A stretch of 59,460 nucleotides of DNA from an uncultured Blautia sp. (lineage in GTDB: Bacteria; Bacillota; Clostridia; Lachnospirales; Lachnospiraceae): positions 1 to 59,460 of the forward strand of contig URMH01000013.1 in NCBI GenBank assembly GCA_900549015.1, in the 5' to 3' direction. Both the position numbers and the translations under genes were made by a program. How positions within the stretch are numbered: position 1 is the first letter of the stretch; every line of letters starts with the position of its first letter. Shown here in pieces: positions 7,504-14,960 of the stretch. The notes under the pieces are model-generated. The model was given only the letters and a program-made list of their open reading frames with translations. It was not told the DNA's origin and did not search any database.

Positions 7504-7579
7504 TGATTACCCCTTTGCGAGTTCAATAGAACTTAAATTTGGAGACAGCAATAGGAAAGGAGATCCAACATGCCTGTGA
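7484..7579 (+). other. Possible 31-codon leader ORF overlapping next gene's start
   Basis: In the second repeat copy an ATG at 7484 opens a 31-residue frame that ends with TGA at 7577-7579, inside the first codons of the gene starting at 7570. A GCGGGAAAAG stretch precedes it, a weak ribosome site. It could couple translation to the downstream gene, or be chance. Confidence 0.25.
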
Positions 7580-8148
7580 TCGTTCATATATTTACTATAT
7601 TATTTGCGATTCTCTGTTTCATGATTATTAAGAAAAAACGTTATAAGGAAATGCCGGTTATATGTTTTATCATGTTTGTTTCCTTTATCAGTTTCGGCAT
7701 ATCTTCCCTGATTGCGATTTTTGCGCCTTACGGAGAAATTCTGTCATATCCCTGTATGATAATGGCATTAGGATTGCTCCTGCTTTTGGTGGGAATCAAT
7801 GATTTGTATTCGATTTTTCGCTGTACGAAAAGAATCGAGGGAGTTTACTGTGGGTATAATACATATTATGGCAGTCATGGAGTTTCTTCTTATAGTCCTG
7901 TTTTTGAGTATACATATAATGGCGCATTGTATCATGAGCAAACCACGCAAACAGTATCCCGCAGGCAGCTTACAAAAAATATGACGAAAGGAAATCGATA
8001 TTCCATATATATAAATCCGAAGTGTCCCGGTGTTTATGTGCTTTTCAGAAGGCTGCGGGCGGGCGGCGTGGTATGTTTTATTATCGGAACGGCATTTATG
8101 GCAGCAGGGGCAGTCATACTATATGCGTTATTTCATGTGCTTTTTTGA
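7570..8148 (+). CDS. DUF3592-like membrane protein
   Basis: Protein of 192 residues with three N-terminal hydrophobic segments (about residues 3-20, 31-50, 55-77), a soluble middle domain starting CTKRIEGVYCGYNTYYG and containing SYSPVFEYTYNGALYH, and a last membrane helix GGVVCFIIGTAFMAAGAVILYALF. The middle has the Y-x-P-V-F-E-Y-x-Y pattern of DUF3592 domains, found in bacterial membrane proteins of unknown role. AAAGGAGATCCAAC precedes the ATG. It lies after the 51-bp repeat in the accessory block. Function unknown. Confidence 0.65.
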   Translation: MPVIVHIFTILFAILCFMIIKKKRYKEMPVICFIMFVSFISFGISSLIAIFAPYGEILSYPCMIMALGLLLLLVGINDLYSIFRCTKRIEGVYCGYNTYYGSHGVSSYSPVFEYTYNGALYHEQTTQTVSRRQLTKNMTKGNRYSIYINPKCPGVYVLFRRLRAGGVVCFIIGTAFMAAGAVILYALFHVLF

Positions 8149-8172
8149 CAAAAAAATTTTAATACATATTCT
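8145..8172 (+). promoter_or_regulatory. Promoter of D,D-carboxypeptidase gene
   Basis: Perfect -35 TTGACA (8145-8150), 16-base spacer, -10 TATTCT (8167-8172). It lies across the stop codon of the preceding gene and 67 bases before the chosen start. Confidence 0.65.
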
Positions 8173-8238
8173 TTCCACTTCCGAATATACTTTTAGCAGA
8201 TAGAAATAATCATGAAAAAGCTGCGGAGGACTGGGAAT

Positions 8239-9438
8239 ATGAAGAGAGGGAAAGCTGCCGCTGCCGGGATTCTGGCGGCGGTTTTATTTTTTGTACACAT
8301 GGCTGCGCCGGTAGAGGCAGAAGAAAAAGCTCCGGGAAACTTATATGCCCTGTCAGCAGTTTTGATGGACGGAGATTCCGGCAGAGTTCTTTACGGGAAA
8401 AAAGCAGACGTTCCACGACCGAATGCCAGTACGACAAAGGTTCTTACCTGCATTCTTGCTTTGGAAAATGTGCCGGGAGACGATTATGTAAAAGTTTCTC
8501 AAAATGCAGCTTCCCAGCCGGAAGTAAAGCTCCATTTAAGAGCAGGGGAACAGTATTATATGGAAGACCTTCTGTATTCCCTTATGCTGAAAAGCCACAA
8601 TGATACTGCCGTTGCCATTGCGGAGCATGTGGGAGGAAGCGTGGAAGGGTTCAGCCGCATGATGAATGAAAAGGCGAAGGAAATAGGCTGTGAAAGTACC
8701 CACTTTATCACGCCGAATGGTTTGGACGCAGTAGACAATGGAGGAGAACACCGCACAACTGCCCGGGATCTTGGGCTGATCATGCGTTATGCCATTCAGA
8801 ACGAAACCTTCTTAAAAATCACGAAGACAAGAGAGTATTCTTTCTGGGATATTGAGAAAAAAAGACAGCTTCACGTGCAGAATGCAAATGCGCTTCTTGA
8901 TATGACGGACGGCGTTCTTTCGGGAAAAACAGGATTTACGGGAAAGGCAGGATACTGCTATGTCTGCGCGGTGGAAAAAGAAGAAAGAATTTTTATTATC
9001 GCGCTTCTGGGATGCGGCTGGCCCAACAATAAAAATTATAAGTGGAAAGATACGATGGAGCTTCTTCAATACGGAGAAGAAAATTTTGAATATAAATCTT
9101 TATGGAAAGAGCCGGAGATTCCGAAAATCTTTGTAAAAGACGGGATTTCCAAAGAAGAAGGATTTCAGCAAAAAGCGTATGTGGGAGGGTATGTTTCCGT
9201 TACGGAAAACGAGAGAGACAGAAAAATACTTGTAAGAAAAGAACAGAAGATCACGATGGAGGCAAAATTTAAAAAAGAGCTTTCTGCTCCTGTAAAAAAG
9301 GGGCAGAAGATAGGAGAAGTTACGTTTTGCCTTAATGGAAAAAAGCTGATTTCCTATCCTGTTCTGGCGAATGCTTCTGTGAAAAAACTTACCTACAAAT
9401 GGTATGCGCAGCAGGTATTTCAAAAATATTTTCATTAA
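8239..9438 (+). CDS. dacF: D-alanyl-D-alanine carboxypeptidase (DacF/PBP5 type)
   Basis: Low-molecular-weight penicillin-binding protein (399 residues) that trims the terminal D-Ala of peptidoglycan stem peptides. A signal peptide is visible (residues 1-27, ending PVEAEEKA), then the S11 peptidase motifs: STTK with nucleophile Ser64 and Lys67, SHN at 119-121, and KTG at 230-232, followed by a C-terminal beta domain from about 290. The start at 8239 is chosen because GCGGAGGA lies 8 bases upstream; the earlier ATG at 8212 has no ribosome site. DacF is the nearest name in spore formers; a vegetative DacA-like role is equally possible. Confidence 0.88.
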   Translation: MKRGKAAAAGILAAVLFFVHMAAPVEAEEKAPGNLYALSAVLMDGDSGRVLYGKKADVPRPNASTTKVLTCILALENVPGDDYVKVSQNAASQPEVKLHLRAGEQYYMEDLLYSLMLKSHNDTAVAIAEHVGGSVEGFSRMMNEKAKEIGCESTHFITPNGLDAVDNGGEHRTTARDLGLIMRYAIQNETFLKITKTREYSFWDIEKKRQLHVQNANALLDMTDGVLSGKTGFTGKAGYCYVCAVEKEERIFIIALLGCGWPNNKNYKWKDTMELLQYGEENFEYKSLWKEPEIPKIFVKDGISKEEGFQQKAYVGGYVSVTENERDRKILVRKEQKITMEAKFKKELSAPVKKGQKIGEVTFCLNGKKLISYPVLANASVKKLTYKWYAQQVFQKYFH

Positions 9439-9530
9439 AAACGCTCCGCGCAGGAGCGCACTGCGGCGGAAAAGAAGTATGTCGCTGAAGCGACCCGCCG
9501 CAGGCGGAGAATCCTGCGAGCAGTTTTTTC
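9437..9530. repeat. Nested palindromic element / bidirectional terminator
   Basis: Between convergent dacF and ogt lie nested inverted arms. The centre is GTCGCT-GA-AGCGAC (9481-9494); around it CTGCGGCGG (9461-9469) pairs with CCGCCGCAG (9495-9503); further out GCAGGA (9450-9455) pairs with TCCTGC (9512-9517), and the pairing continues imperfectly to AAAA (9437-9440) and TTTTTT (9523-9528). A small GCTCC/GGAGC hairpin lies in the left arm. The T-run suits termination of dacF and the left A-run suits termination of ogt. GC content is far above the surroundings. Confidence 0.8.
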
Positions 9531-10046
9531 TTACGGGATAAAAAAGGAATCCATATCTACATGTTCCAGAGTCAGAAGTTTTATTTTTTTGTCAATGCCT
9601 CCCGCATAACCTGTAAGGTTTCCATTTGCTCCTACGACTCGGTGACAGGGCACAATGACAGAAATTTTATTATGTCCCACTGCGCCGCCTACTGCCTGGG
9701 CGGACATACGGGAAATCCTTTTTCTGGCGGCAATCTGCTTTGCAATTTCTCCGTAAGTCATAGTTTTTCCATAGGGAATGGAGCGGAGGATTTCCCACAC
9801 TTCTTTTTGAAAATCAGATCCGGTAAGATGCAGGGGAAGGGTAAAGCCCGGTTCTTTTCCGGAAAAATAAATGGAAAGCCATTTTTTCACATCTTTAAAA
9901 AGCGGAATTTCTTTTTCTTCTGTTTCTTCGTTAAGACTGCTTGCGAAGTATTTCTGACCATCAAACCATGCGCCTGTTAAACCGTCTTCTTCTGCAGCAA
10001 GAAAAAGCCTGCCCAGGGGCGAAGGATAAGAGCTTGTATATTGCAT
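9531..10046 (-). CDS. ogt: Methylated-DNA-protein-cysteine methyltransferase
   Basis: Suicide DNA repair enzyme that moves alkyl groups from O6-alkylguanine (and O4-alkylthymine) to its own cysteine. The 171-residue protein has an N-terminal ribonuclease-H-like domain starting MQYTSSYPSPLGRLFLA and the C-terminal active domain with the helix-turn-helix region PYGKTMTYGEIA, RMSAQAVGGAVGHN, and the PCHRVVG active site with Cys134. AAGGGGAACGCTT precedes the ATG. It is single-gene and convergent with dacF. Ogt/AdaB-type is favoured since no Ada regulatory domain is present. Confidence 0.93.
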   Translation of the reverse strand: MQYTSSYPSPLGRLFLAAEEDGLTGAWFDGQKYFASSLNEETEEKEIPLFKDVKKWLSIYFSGKEPGFTLPLHLTGSDFQKEVWEILRSIPYGKTMTYGEIAKQIAARKRISRMSAQAVGGAVGHNKISVIVPCHRVVGANGNLTGYAGGIDKKIKLLTLEHVDMDSFFIP

Positions 10047-10198
10047 AAGCGTTCCCCTTTCGTAATGTTTTGTACTGTCATTTTATCATAAATTTTTCCG
10101 GAAAAAAACGGGAAAAAAGCAATCCTATTGACGGGGGTTGTTTTTCGTGATAGCCTGTTTCGTAGATATACGTATGAAAAAAGATGGAGGGATTTTTC

Positions 10199-11040
10199 AT
10201 GGAAATCATTCGAAAAGGAACGCCGGGAGAAGGAAAGCGGGTGCGAAAGCGGCAGAGAACCGGTTTGAAATCCTGATTCCAAAATTATACAGAGAGCCGG
10301 AAGAGACGGTGAAGGAACATATTTTTCTGGAAAAAGACGGGGAGCTAAAAGGGTTGCTGCTCGCGCAGACAATGACCTGGAACGTGGACGGGAGAGAGCT
10401 GCTGACAGGACACATAGGTACCGTGTGCGCGGCTTGGGATTACCGGGAGCACGGCGTTATGAGCCGGCTGATGCCCGCAGCGATAGAAAAACTGGAAAAA
10501 GCAGGGTGTGTGCATTGTTCTGAATGGGCAGCGTCAGCGATACGAACATTTCGGGTTTATTCCGACAGGCAGCAAGACAGAGTTTGTATTTAATCCGGCA
10601 AATGTCAAGGGGGAGCCGGCAGAAGGATATGAACTGAGGGATTTTACAGCGGAGGATCTGGAGGAAACAGTGGCAATAGCAGAACTGCGTCTGGCAGACG
10701 GGAAGTATTTAAAACCATTATTAAAGCGGCTGTTTGAGAAAGGATTTTCCCAGGCGATGATAAATATAGCGCCGGGAACAGAAGAACAGGCGGATCGGGC
10801 TGCCGGCAGGGGAAGTAAAACTTTTGATAGAGGGTCATGGACTTTTGGAGATAAACGTAACGGAAGAGGGCGTAAAAGCCCGTATATGCGAAGGGCAGGA
10901 TAAAGATTACGTATGAACAGGCAGTACATCTTCTGTTTTCTCCGCTTTCCACGGAAAGAGAGCTGTTATCCGGACAATGTCCGCTTATGGCGAACTGGTT
11001 TCCGCTTTCGCTTTACATAGAAGAAAATAATTGCATTTAA
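10199..11040 (+). pseudogene. Frameshifted GNAT acetyltransferase with SCP2-like tail (Eis-like)
   Basis: A ribosome site (GATGGAGGGA) and ATG at 10199 open MEIIRKGTPGE, which stops at 10276. The protein continues in another frame (ENRFEILIPKLYREPEE to AGCVHC), returns to the first frame near 10510-10530 (NGQRQRYEHFGFIPTGSKTEF to IAPGTEE), shifts again near 10805-10815 (VKLLIEGHGLLEINVTEEG) and once more near 10905 (ITYEQAVHLLFSPLS to the TAA at 11038). Joined, this is a roughly 280-residue Eis-like N-acetyltransferase: GNAT fold followed by a sterol-carrier-like C-terminal domain. At least four frameshifts make it inactive. Confidence 0.85.
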
Positions 11041-11062
11041 AAAATAAAAAGTGAGAAAGCTA

Positions 11063-11091
11063 TTGAAATTTCACGAAAAAAAAGGTACAAT
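11063..11091 (+). promoter_or_regulatory. Promoter of decarboxylase operon
   Basis: -35 TTGAAA (11063-11068), 17-base spacer, -10 TACAAT (11086-11091). About 60 bases of AT-rich leader separate it from the first gene, whose ribosome site is TGGAGGGC. Confidence 0.75.
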
Positions 11092-11153
11092 TAAAATTGG
11101 CTAAATTTTTGGTTATACTTTTAAAATTTTTATAAAATGGAGGGCAAACTAGA

Positions 11154-12590
11154 ATGAGTAATGCAACACAAAGCTTAGCGGGCGCAAGAATTACTTCTTT
11201 GCTGGACGCAAACAGTTTTGTTGAAATCGGACAAAGTGTAACAGCCAGAACTACAGATTTCAACATGGCTGAAAAAAAAGCACCTTCTGACGGAGTTATT
11301 ACCGGATATGGTGTGATTGACGGGAATCTGGTATACGTGTACAGCCAGGACGCTTCCGTATTAAACGGAACAGTCGGTGAGATGCACGCAAAGAAAATTT
11401 CCAGACTGTATGATATGGCAATGAAGACAGGCGCTCCTGTAATCGGACTTGTTGACTGTGCAGGTCTTCGTCTCCAGGAGGCGACAGACGCTCTGGAAGC
11501 TTTCGGAGAAATTTATCTGAAAGCAACACTTGCTTCCGGAGTAATTCCGCAGATCACCGGTATTTTCGGAACATGCGGCGGCGGTATGGCAGTTCTTCCG
11601 GCTCTTACAGACTTTACTTTTGTAGAAGAGAAAAAAGGTAAAATGTTTGTAAACAGCCCGAACGCACTGGAAGGAAATCATATTTCCAAATGCGATACAT
11701 CTGACGCAAAATTCCAGAGCGAAGAGACAGGTCTGATCGACGGTGTTGGAACAGAAGAAGAAGTGATCGGAAAAATCCGTGCACTTGTAAGTCTTCTTCC
11801 ATCTAATAACGAAGACAACGATTCTTTTGTTGAGTGCACAGATGACTTAAACCGCGTATGTGAAGACCTCGCAAACTGTGCAGGTGACACAGCCCTTGCA
11901 CTTTCCAGAATCGCAGACAACGGTATCTTCCTTGAAACAAAAGATGCATACGGAAAAGATGTGGTAACAGGCTTTATGCGTTTAAATGGAGCAACTGTGG
12001 GCGCTGTTGCAAACAGAAGCGAGATTTATGACGAGGAAGGAAACAAGGCAGAAGAATTTGACGGAAGCCTTTCTGCAAGAGGCGCAAGAAAAGCAGCAGA
12101 ATTTGTGAAATTCTGTGACGCTTTTGAGATTCCGGTTCTCACTCTTACAAACGTAACCGGATTTAAAGCAACTCTCTGCAACGAAAAAATGATGGCAAAA
12201 TCTGTAGGTGAGATGGTTCATGCTTTTGCAGACGCAACTGTTCCGAAGGTAAATGTGATCATCGGAAAAGCTTACGGAAATGCTTATATCGCAATGAACA
12301 GCAAAGCAACAGGCGCAGATATGGTATTTGCATGGGACAATGCAGAAATCGGAATGATGGACGCAGACCTTGCAGCAAAGATCATGTACGCTGATGTAGA
12401 CGCTGCAACATTAAAAGAAAAAGCAGCACAGTACAGAGAACTTCAGTCCGGCGTGGCTTCCGCAGCAGCAAGAGGCTATGTGGATTCTGTGATTTCTCCG
12501 GCTGACACAAGAAAATATGTAATCGGAGCATTTGAAATGCTGTTCACAAAGAGAGAAGACCGCCCATCTAAAAAACACGGAACGGTCTGA
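11154..12590 (+). CDS. Carboxyltransferase subunit, acyl-CoA carboxylase/MmdA type
   Basis: Carboxyltransferase of 478 residues with the two crotonase-like halves of biotin-dependent acyl-CoA carboxylases and decarboxylases. The N-half oxyanion loop is FGTCGGGMAVLPALTDF (about residues 139-155) and the C-half loop is GKAYGNAYIAM (about 372-382). The first gene of a five-gene cluster with OadG-like, biotin carrier, OadB and OadA-like proteins. Residues usually reading VDxPGF in the family read TNVTGF here, and the chain is shorter than the usual 510 or so. The acyl-CoA substrate (methylmalonyl-CoA, glutaconyl-CoA or other) cannot be told from the sequence; the cluster contains no CoA-transferase or mutase to decide. 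Confidence 0.8.
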   Translation: MSNATQSLAGARITSLLDANSFVEIGQSVTARTTDFNMAEKKAPSDGVITGYGVIDGNLVYVYSQDASVLNGTVGEMHAKKISRLYDMAMKTGAPVIGLVDCAGLRLQEATDALEAFGEIYLKATLASGVIPQITGIFGTCGGGMAVLPALTDFTFVEEKKGKMFVNSPNALEGNHISKCDTSDAKFQSEETGLIDGVGTEEEVIGKIRALVSLLPSNNEDNDSFVECTDDLNRVCEDLANCAGDTALALSRIADNGIFLETKDAYGKDVVTGFMRLNGATVGAVANRSEIYDEEGNKAEEFDGSLSARGARKAAEFVKFCDAFEIPVLTLTNVTGFKATLCNEKMMAKSVGEMVHAFADATVPKVNVIIGKAYGNAYIAMNSKATGADMVFAWDNAEIGMMDADLAAKIMYADVDAATLKEKAAQYRELQSGVASAAARGYVDSVISPADTRKYVIGAFEMLFTKREDRPSKKHGTV

Positions 12591-12604
12591 GCGAGGTGAA
12601 GCAT

Positions 12605-13345
12605 ATGAAGCATATTTTTAAGAAAATCTCCGCTGTCCTTGCAGCAACAGCCTGTGCGGCGTCTCTTACAGTAGCCGGTACAGCCGTTGTGTGGGCAGAA
12701 GAGGAAATCGATGCCAACGTAAAAGAAGCTCTTATTGCCACAGCGGAAGGGCTTACTGAGACAATTATTCCTCTTTCCGAGGAAGAGATCGACGCTTATA
12801 TCGAATCCGGTGATGAATTTACTGTATCCGCAATGGAAGCATGGGAAGGCTCACTGGAAGAAGTTGGAGAGAAAAGCGCAGACCAGGGAAAAGCAGGAGA
12901 AACAGAAATCGTGCTTGCAGACGATCAGTATACAGTAACTGTACCGGTCCTCTTTGAAAAAGCAGACGCAAATTTTGTTTACCTGTTTGACGAGCAGGGT
13001 ACGCCGCTTTCCATGACTGTAGATGTACAGTATCCTATGAGCGTTACTTTACAGAGAGCAGGTTTAAATACCCTGATGGGTCTTGGAACCGTATTTATCA
13101 TGCTGATTTTCCTTTCCTTTATTATTTACCTCTTTAAATTTGTACCGATGATCTTCGGCAGCAAGAAAGAGGAGAAAAAGGAAGCACCGGCTCCGGCACC
13201 TGTTGTTGCGGCGCCTGTACAGGAAGAGACAGACGATACAGAGCTTATCGCCGTGATTTCCGCAGCGATCGCAGCAAGCGAAGGAACAAGTACAGACGGA
13301 TTTGTTGTCCGTTCTATCCGTAAAGTAAATCGTAATAAAAGATAA
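12605..13345 (+). CDS. oadG: OadG-family membrane subunit of sodium-pump decarboxylase
   Basis: Protein of 246 residues. It begins with a signal-type segment (KKISAVLAATACAASLTVAG, ending VVWAEEE), has an extracytoplasmic domain of about 120 residues, one membrane helix (about 155-178, GLGTVFIMLIFLSFIIYLF) and a cytoplasmic Pro/Ala/Glu linker with a C-terminal helix that likely contacts the carboxyltransferase. OadG subunits assemble and stabilise the pump. The start at 12605 is chosen because GAGGTG lies 6 bases upstream; the earlier GTG at 12596 is part of that site. The extra extracytoplasmic domain is longer than in classical enterobacterial OadG (about 80 residues). Confidence 0.8.
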   Translation: MKHIFKKISAVLAATACAASLTVAGTAVVWAEEEIDANVKEALIATAEGLTETIIPLSEEEIDAYIESGDEFTVSAMEAWEGSLEEVGEKSADQGKAGETEIVLADDQYTVTVPVLFEKADANFVYLFDEQGTPLSMTVDVQYPMSVTLQRAGLNTLMGLGTVFIMLIFLSFIIYLFKFVPMIFGSKKEEKKEAPAPAPVVAAPVQEETDDTELIAVISAAIAASEGTSTDGFVVRSIRKVNRNKR

Positions 13346-13367
13346 ATGACATTAGGAGGATTTTAAA

Positions 13368-13733
13368 ATGAAAAGTTATACAATTACTGTAAACGGAACA
13401 GCATATGAAGTTACAGTGGAAGAGACAGGAAGCGTTTCCGCTCCTGCAGCACCGGCAGCAGCACCAAAAGCTGCACCGAAAGCAGCTCCAAAGGCAGCAG
13501 CTCCTGCAGCAGGCGCTGGCGCAGTAAAAGTTACTGCTTCTGTACCGGGTAAAGTTGTAAAAGTTGTAGCTTCCGCAGGACAGGCAGTAAAAGCCGGTGA
13601 CAGTGTTGTGATTCTGGAATCCATGAAAATGGAAATTCCGGTAGTAGCTCCTCAGGATGGCACAATTGCAAGCATTGACGTTGCAGAAGGTGCATCTGTA
13701 GAAAACGGAGATACTTTAGCAACAATGAACTAA
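13368..13733 (+). CDS. Biotin carboxyl carrier protein of decarboxylase
   Basis: Carrier of 121 residues. The N-terminal strand MKSYTITVNGTAYEVTVEE is followed by an Ala/Pro/Lys flexible linker (about residues 24-52, repeats of APKA) and a biotinyl domain (about 53-121) with the attachment motif ESMKM; the biotin-bearing residue is Lys87. It shuttles the carboxyl group from the carboxyltransferase to the membrane OadB-type subunit. ESMKM differs from the commonest EAMKM but is known in decarboxylase carriers. Ribosome site TTAGGAGGATTT. Confidence 0.93.
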   Translation: MKSYTITVNGTAYEVTVEETGSVSAPAAPAAAPKAAPKAAPKAAAPAAGAGAVKVTASVPGKVVKVVASAGQAVKAGDSVVILESMKMEIPVVAPQDGTIASIDVAEGASVENGDTLATMN

Positions 13734-13749
13734 GACGGGAGGGAATCAA

Positions 13750-14898
13750 ATGTCTTATGTAGTAGATACCGTGTCCAACCTGATCCATCAGACCGCATTT
13801 TTTAATCTGACATGGGGAAACTATCTGATGATAATCGTGGCATGTGTGTTCTTATACCTGGCAATCCGTCACGGATTTGAACCGCTGCTTCTCGTTCCCA
13901 TTGCTTTCGGTATGCTTCTTGTAAATATTTATCCTGATATTATGGCAAGACCGGAAGATATGTCAAATGGAGTGGGCGGACTTCTTCATTACTTCTATAT
14001 CCTGGACGAGTGGAGTATTCTTCCATCTCTGATCTTCATGGGCGTAGGTGCCATGACAGACTTTGCTCCGCTGATCGCAAATCCGAAGAGCTTCCTTATG
14101 GGTGCAGCGGCACAGCTTGGTATTTATGTAGCTTACTTCCTTGCAATCTTCCTTGGATTCAACGGAAAAGCAGCAGCAGCAATCTCCATCATCGGTGGAG
14201 CGGACGGTCCTACATCTATCTTCCTTGCAGGTAAGCTTGGACAGACAGCCCTTATGGGACCGATTGCGGTGGCGGCATATTCTTATATGTCACTTGTGCC
14301 GATTATCCAGCCTCCGATCATGAAGGCGTTTACAACAGAGAAAGAGCGTAAGATTAAAATGGAACAGCTCCGTCCGGTATCCAAACTGGAAAAAATCCTG
14401 TTCCCGATCGTGATCACAATCGTTGTTTGTCTGATTCTGCCAACAACAGCTCCGCTTGTAGGTATGCTGATGCTTGGTAACCTTTTCAGAGAGAGCGGTG
14501 TTGTAAAACAGCTTACAGAAACAGCATCAAATGCTCTTATGTATATCGTAGTTATTCTTCTGGGTACTTCCGTAGGTGCTTCTACAAGCGCAGAGGCATT
14601 CTTAAATGTAGATACCCTGAAAATCGTAGTATTAGGTCTTGTTGCCTTTGCCTTTGGTACATTCGGCGGTGTTATGCTTGGTAAGGTTATGTGCAAGCTC
14701 TCCGGCGGAAAGATCAACCCGCTTATCGGTTCAGCAGGCGTATCTGCCGTTCCGATGGCTGCCCGTGTATCTCAGAAGGTAGGTGCGGAAGCAGATCCTA
14801 CAAACTTCCTGTTAATGCACGCTATGGGACCAAACGTAGCCGGCGTTATCGGTACAGCAGTAGCTGCCGGAACCTTTATGGCTATTTTCGGCGTGTAA
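13750..14898 (+). CDS. oadB: Sodium-translocating decarboxylase beta subunit
   Basis: Membrane subunit (382 residues) that decarboxylates carboxybiotin and pumps Na+ outward in oxaloacetate, methylmalonyl-CoA and glutaconyl-CoA decarboxylases. About nine to eleven hydrophobic segments are present. The signature IIGGADGPTSIFLAGKL lies near residue 155-171; the Asp of GGADGPT is the ion- and proton-coupling residue in characterised enzymes. Conserved MGVGAMTDFAPLIANP precedes it and GTSVGASTSAEAFL follows. The length is slightly below the roughly 430 of the Klebsiella subunit but usual for Firmicutes. The sequence does not identify which carboxyltransferase it serves. Confidence 0.94.
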   Translation: MSYVVDTVSNLIHQTAFFNLTWGNYLMIIVACVFLYLAIRHGFEPLLLVPIAFGMLLVNIYPDIMARPEDMSNGVGGLLHYFYILDEWSILPSLIFMGVGAMTDFAPLIANPKSFLMGAAAQLGIYVAYFLAIFLGFNGKAAAAISIIGGADGPTSIFLAGKLGQTALMGPIAVAAYSYMSLVPIIQPPIMKAFTTEKERKIKMEQLRPVSKLEKILFPIVITIVVCLILPTTAPLVGMLMLGNLFRESGVVKQLTETASNALMYIVVILLGTSVGASTSAEAFLNVDTLKIVVLGLVAFAFGTFGGVMLGKVMCKLSGGKINPLIGSAGVSAVPMAARVSQKVGAEADPTNFLLMHAMGPNVAGVIGTAVAAGTFMAIFGV

Positions 14899-14900
14899 GC

Positions 14901-14928
14901 GAAGGTCGAATTTCGTGAATCGAACTTC
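14901..14928 (+). other. Intercistronic hairpin
   Basis: GAAGGTCGA (14901-14909) and TCGAACTTC (14920-14928) form an 8-of-9 stem with a 10-base loop between oadB and the oadA-like gene. No T-run follows, so it is more likely an RNA processing or stability element than a terminator. Confidence 0.4.
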
Positions 14929-14960
14929 CTTGTTATAAAAAAATAAAAAGGAGTAGAACA

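Noticed and set aside
12623..13345. A frameshift or truncation in oadG
   Set aside because: The protein is longer than enterobacterial OadG but has a complete signal segment, membrane helix and tail, so it is a normal clostridial form.
13432..13520. Tandem repeat in the biotin carrier gene
   Set aside because: The repeated Ala/Pro/Lys codons encode the normal flexible linker, not an independent repeat element.
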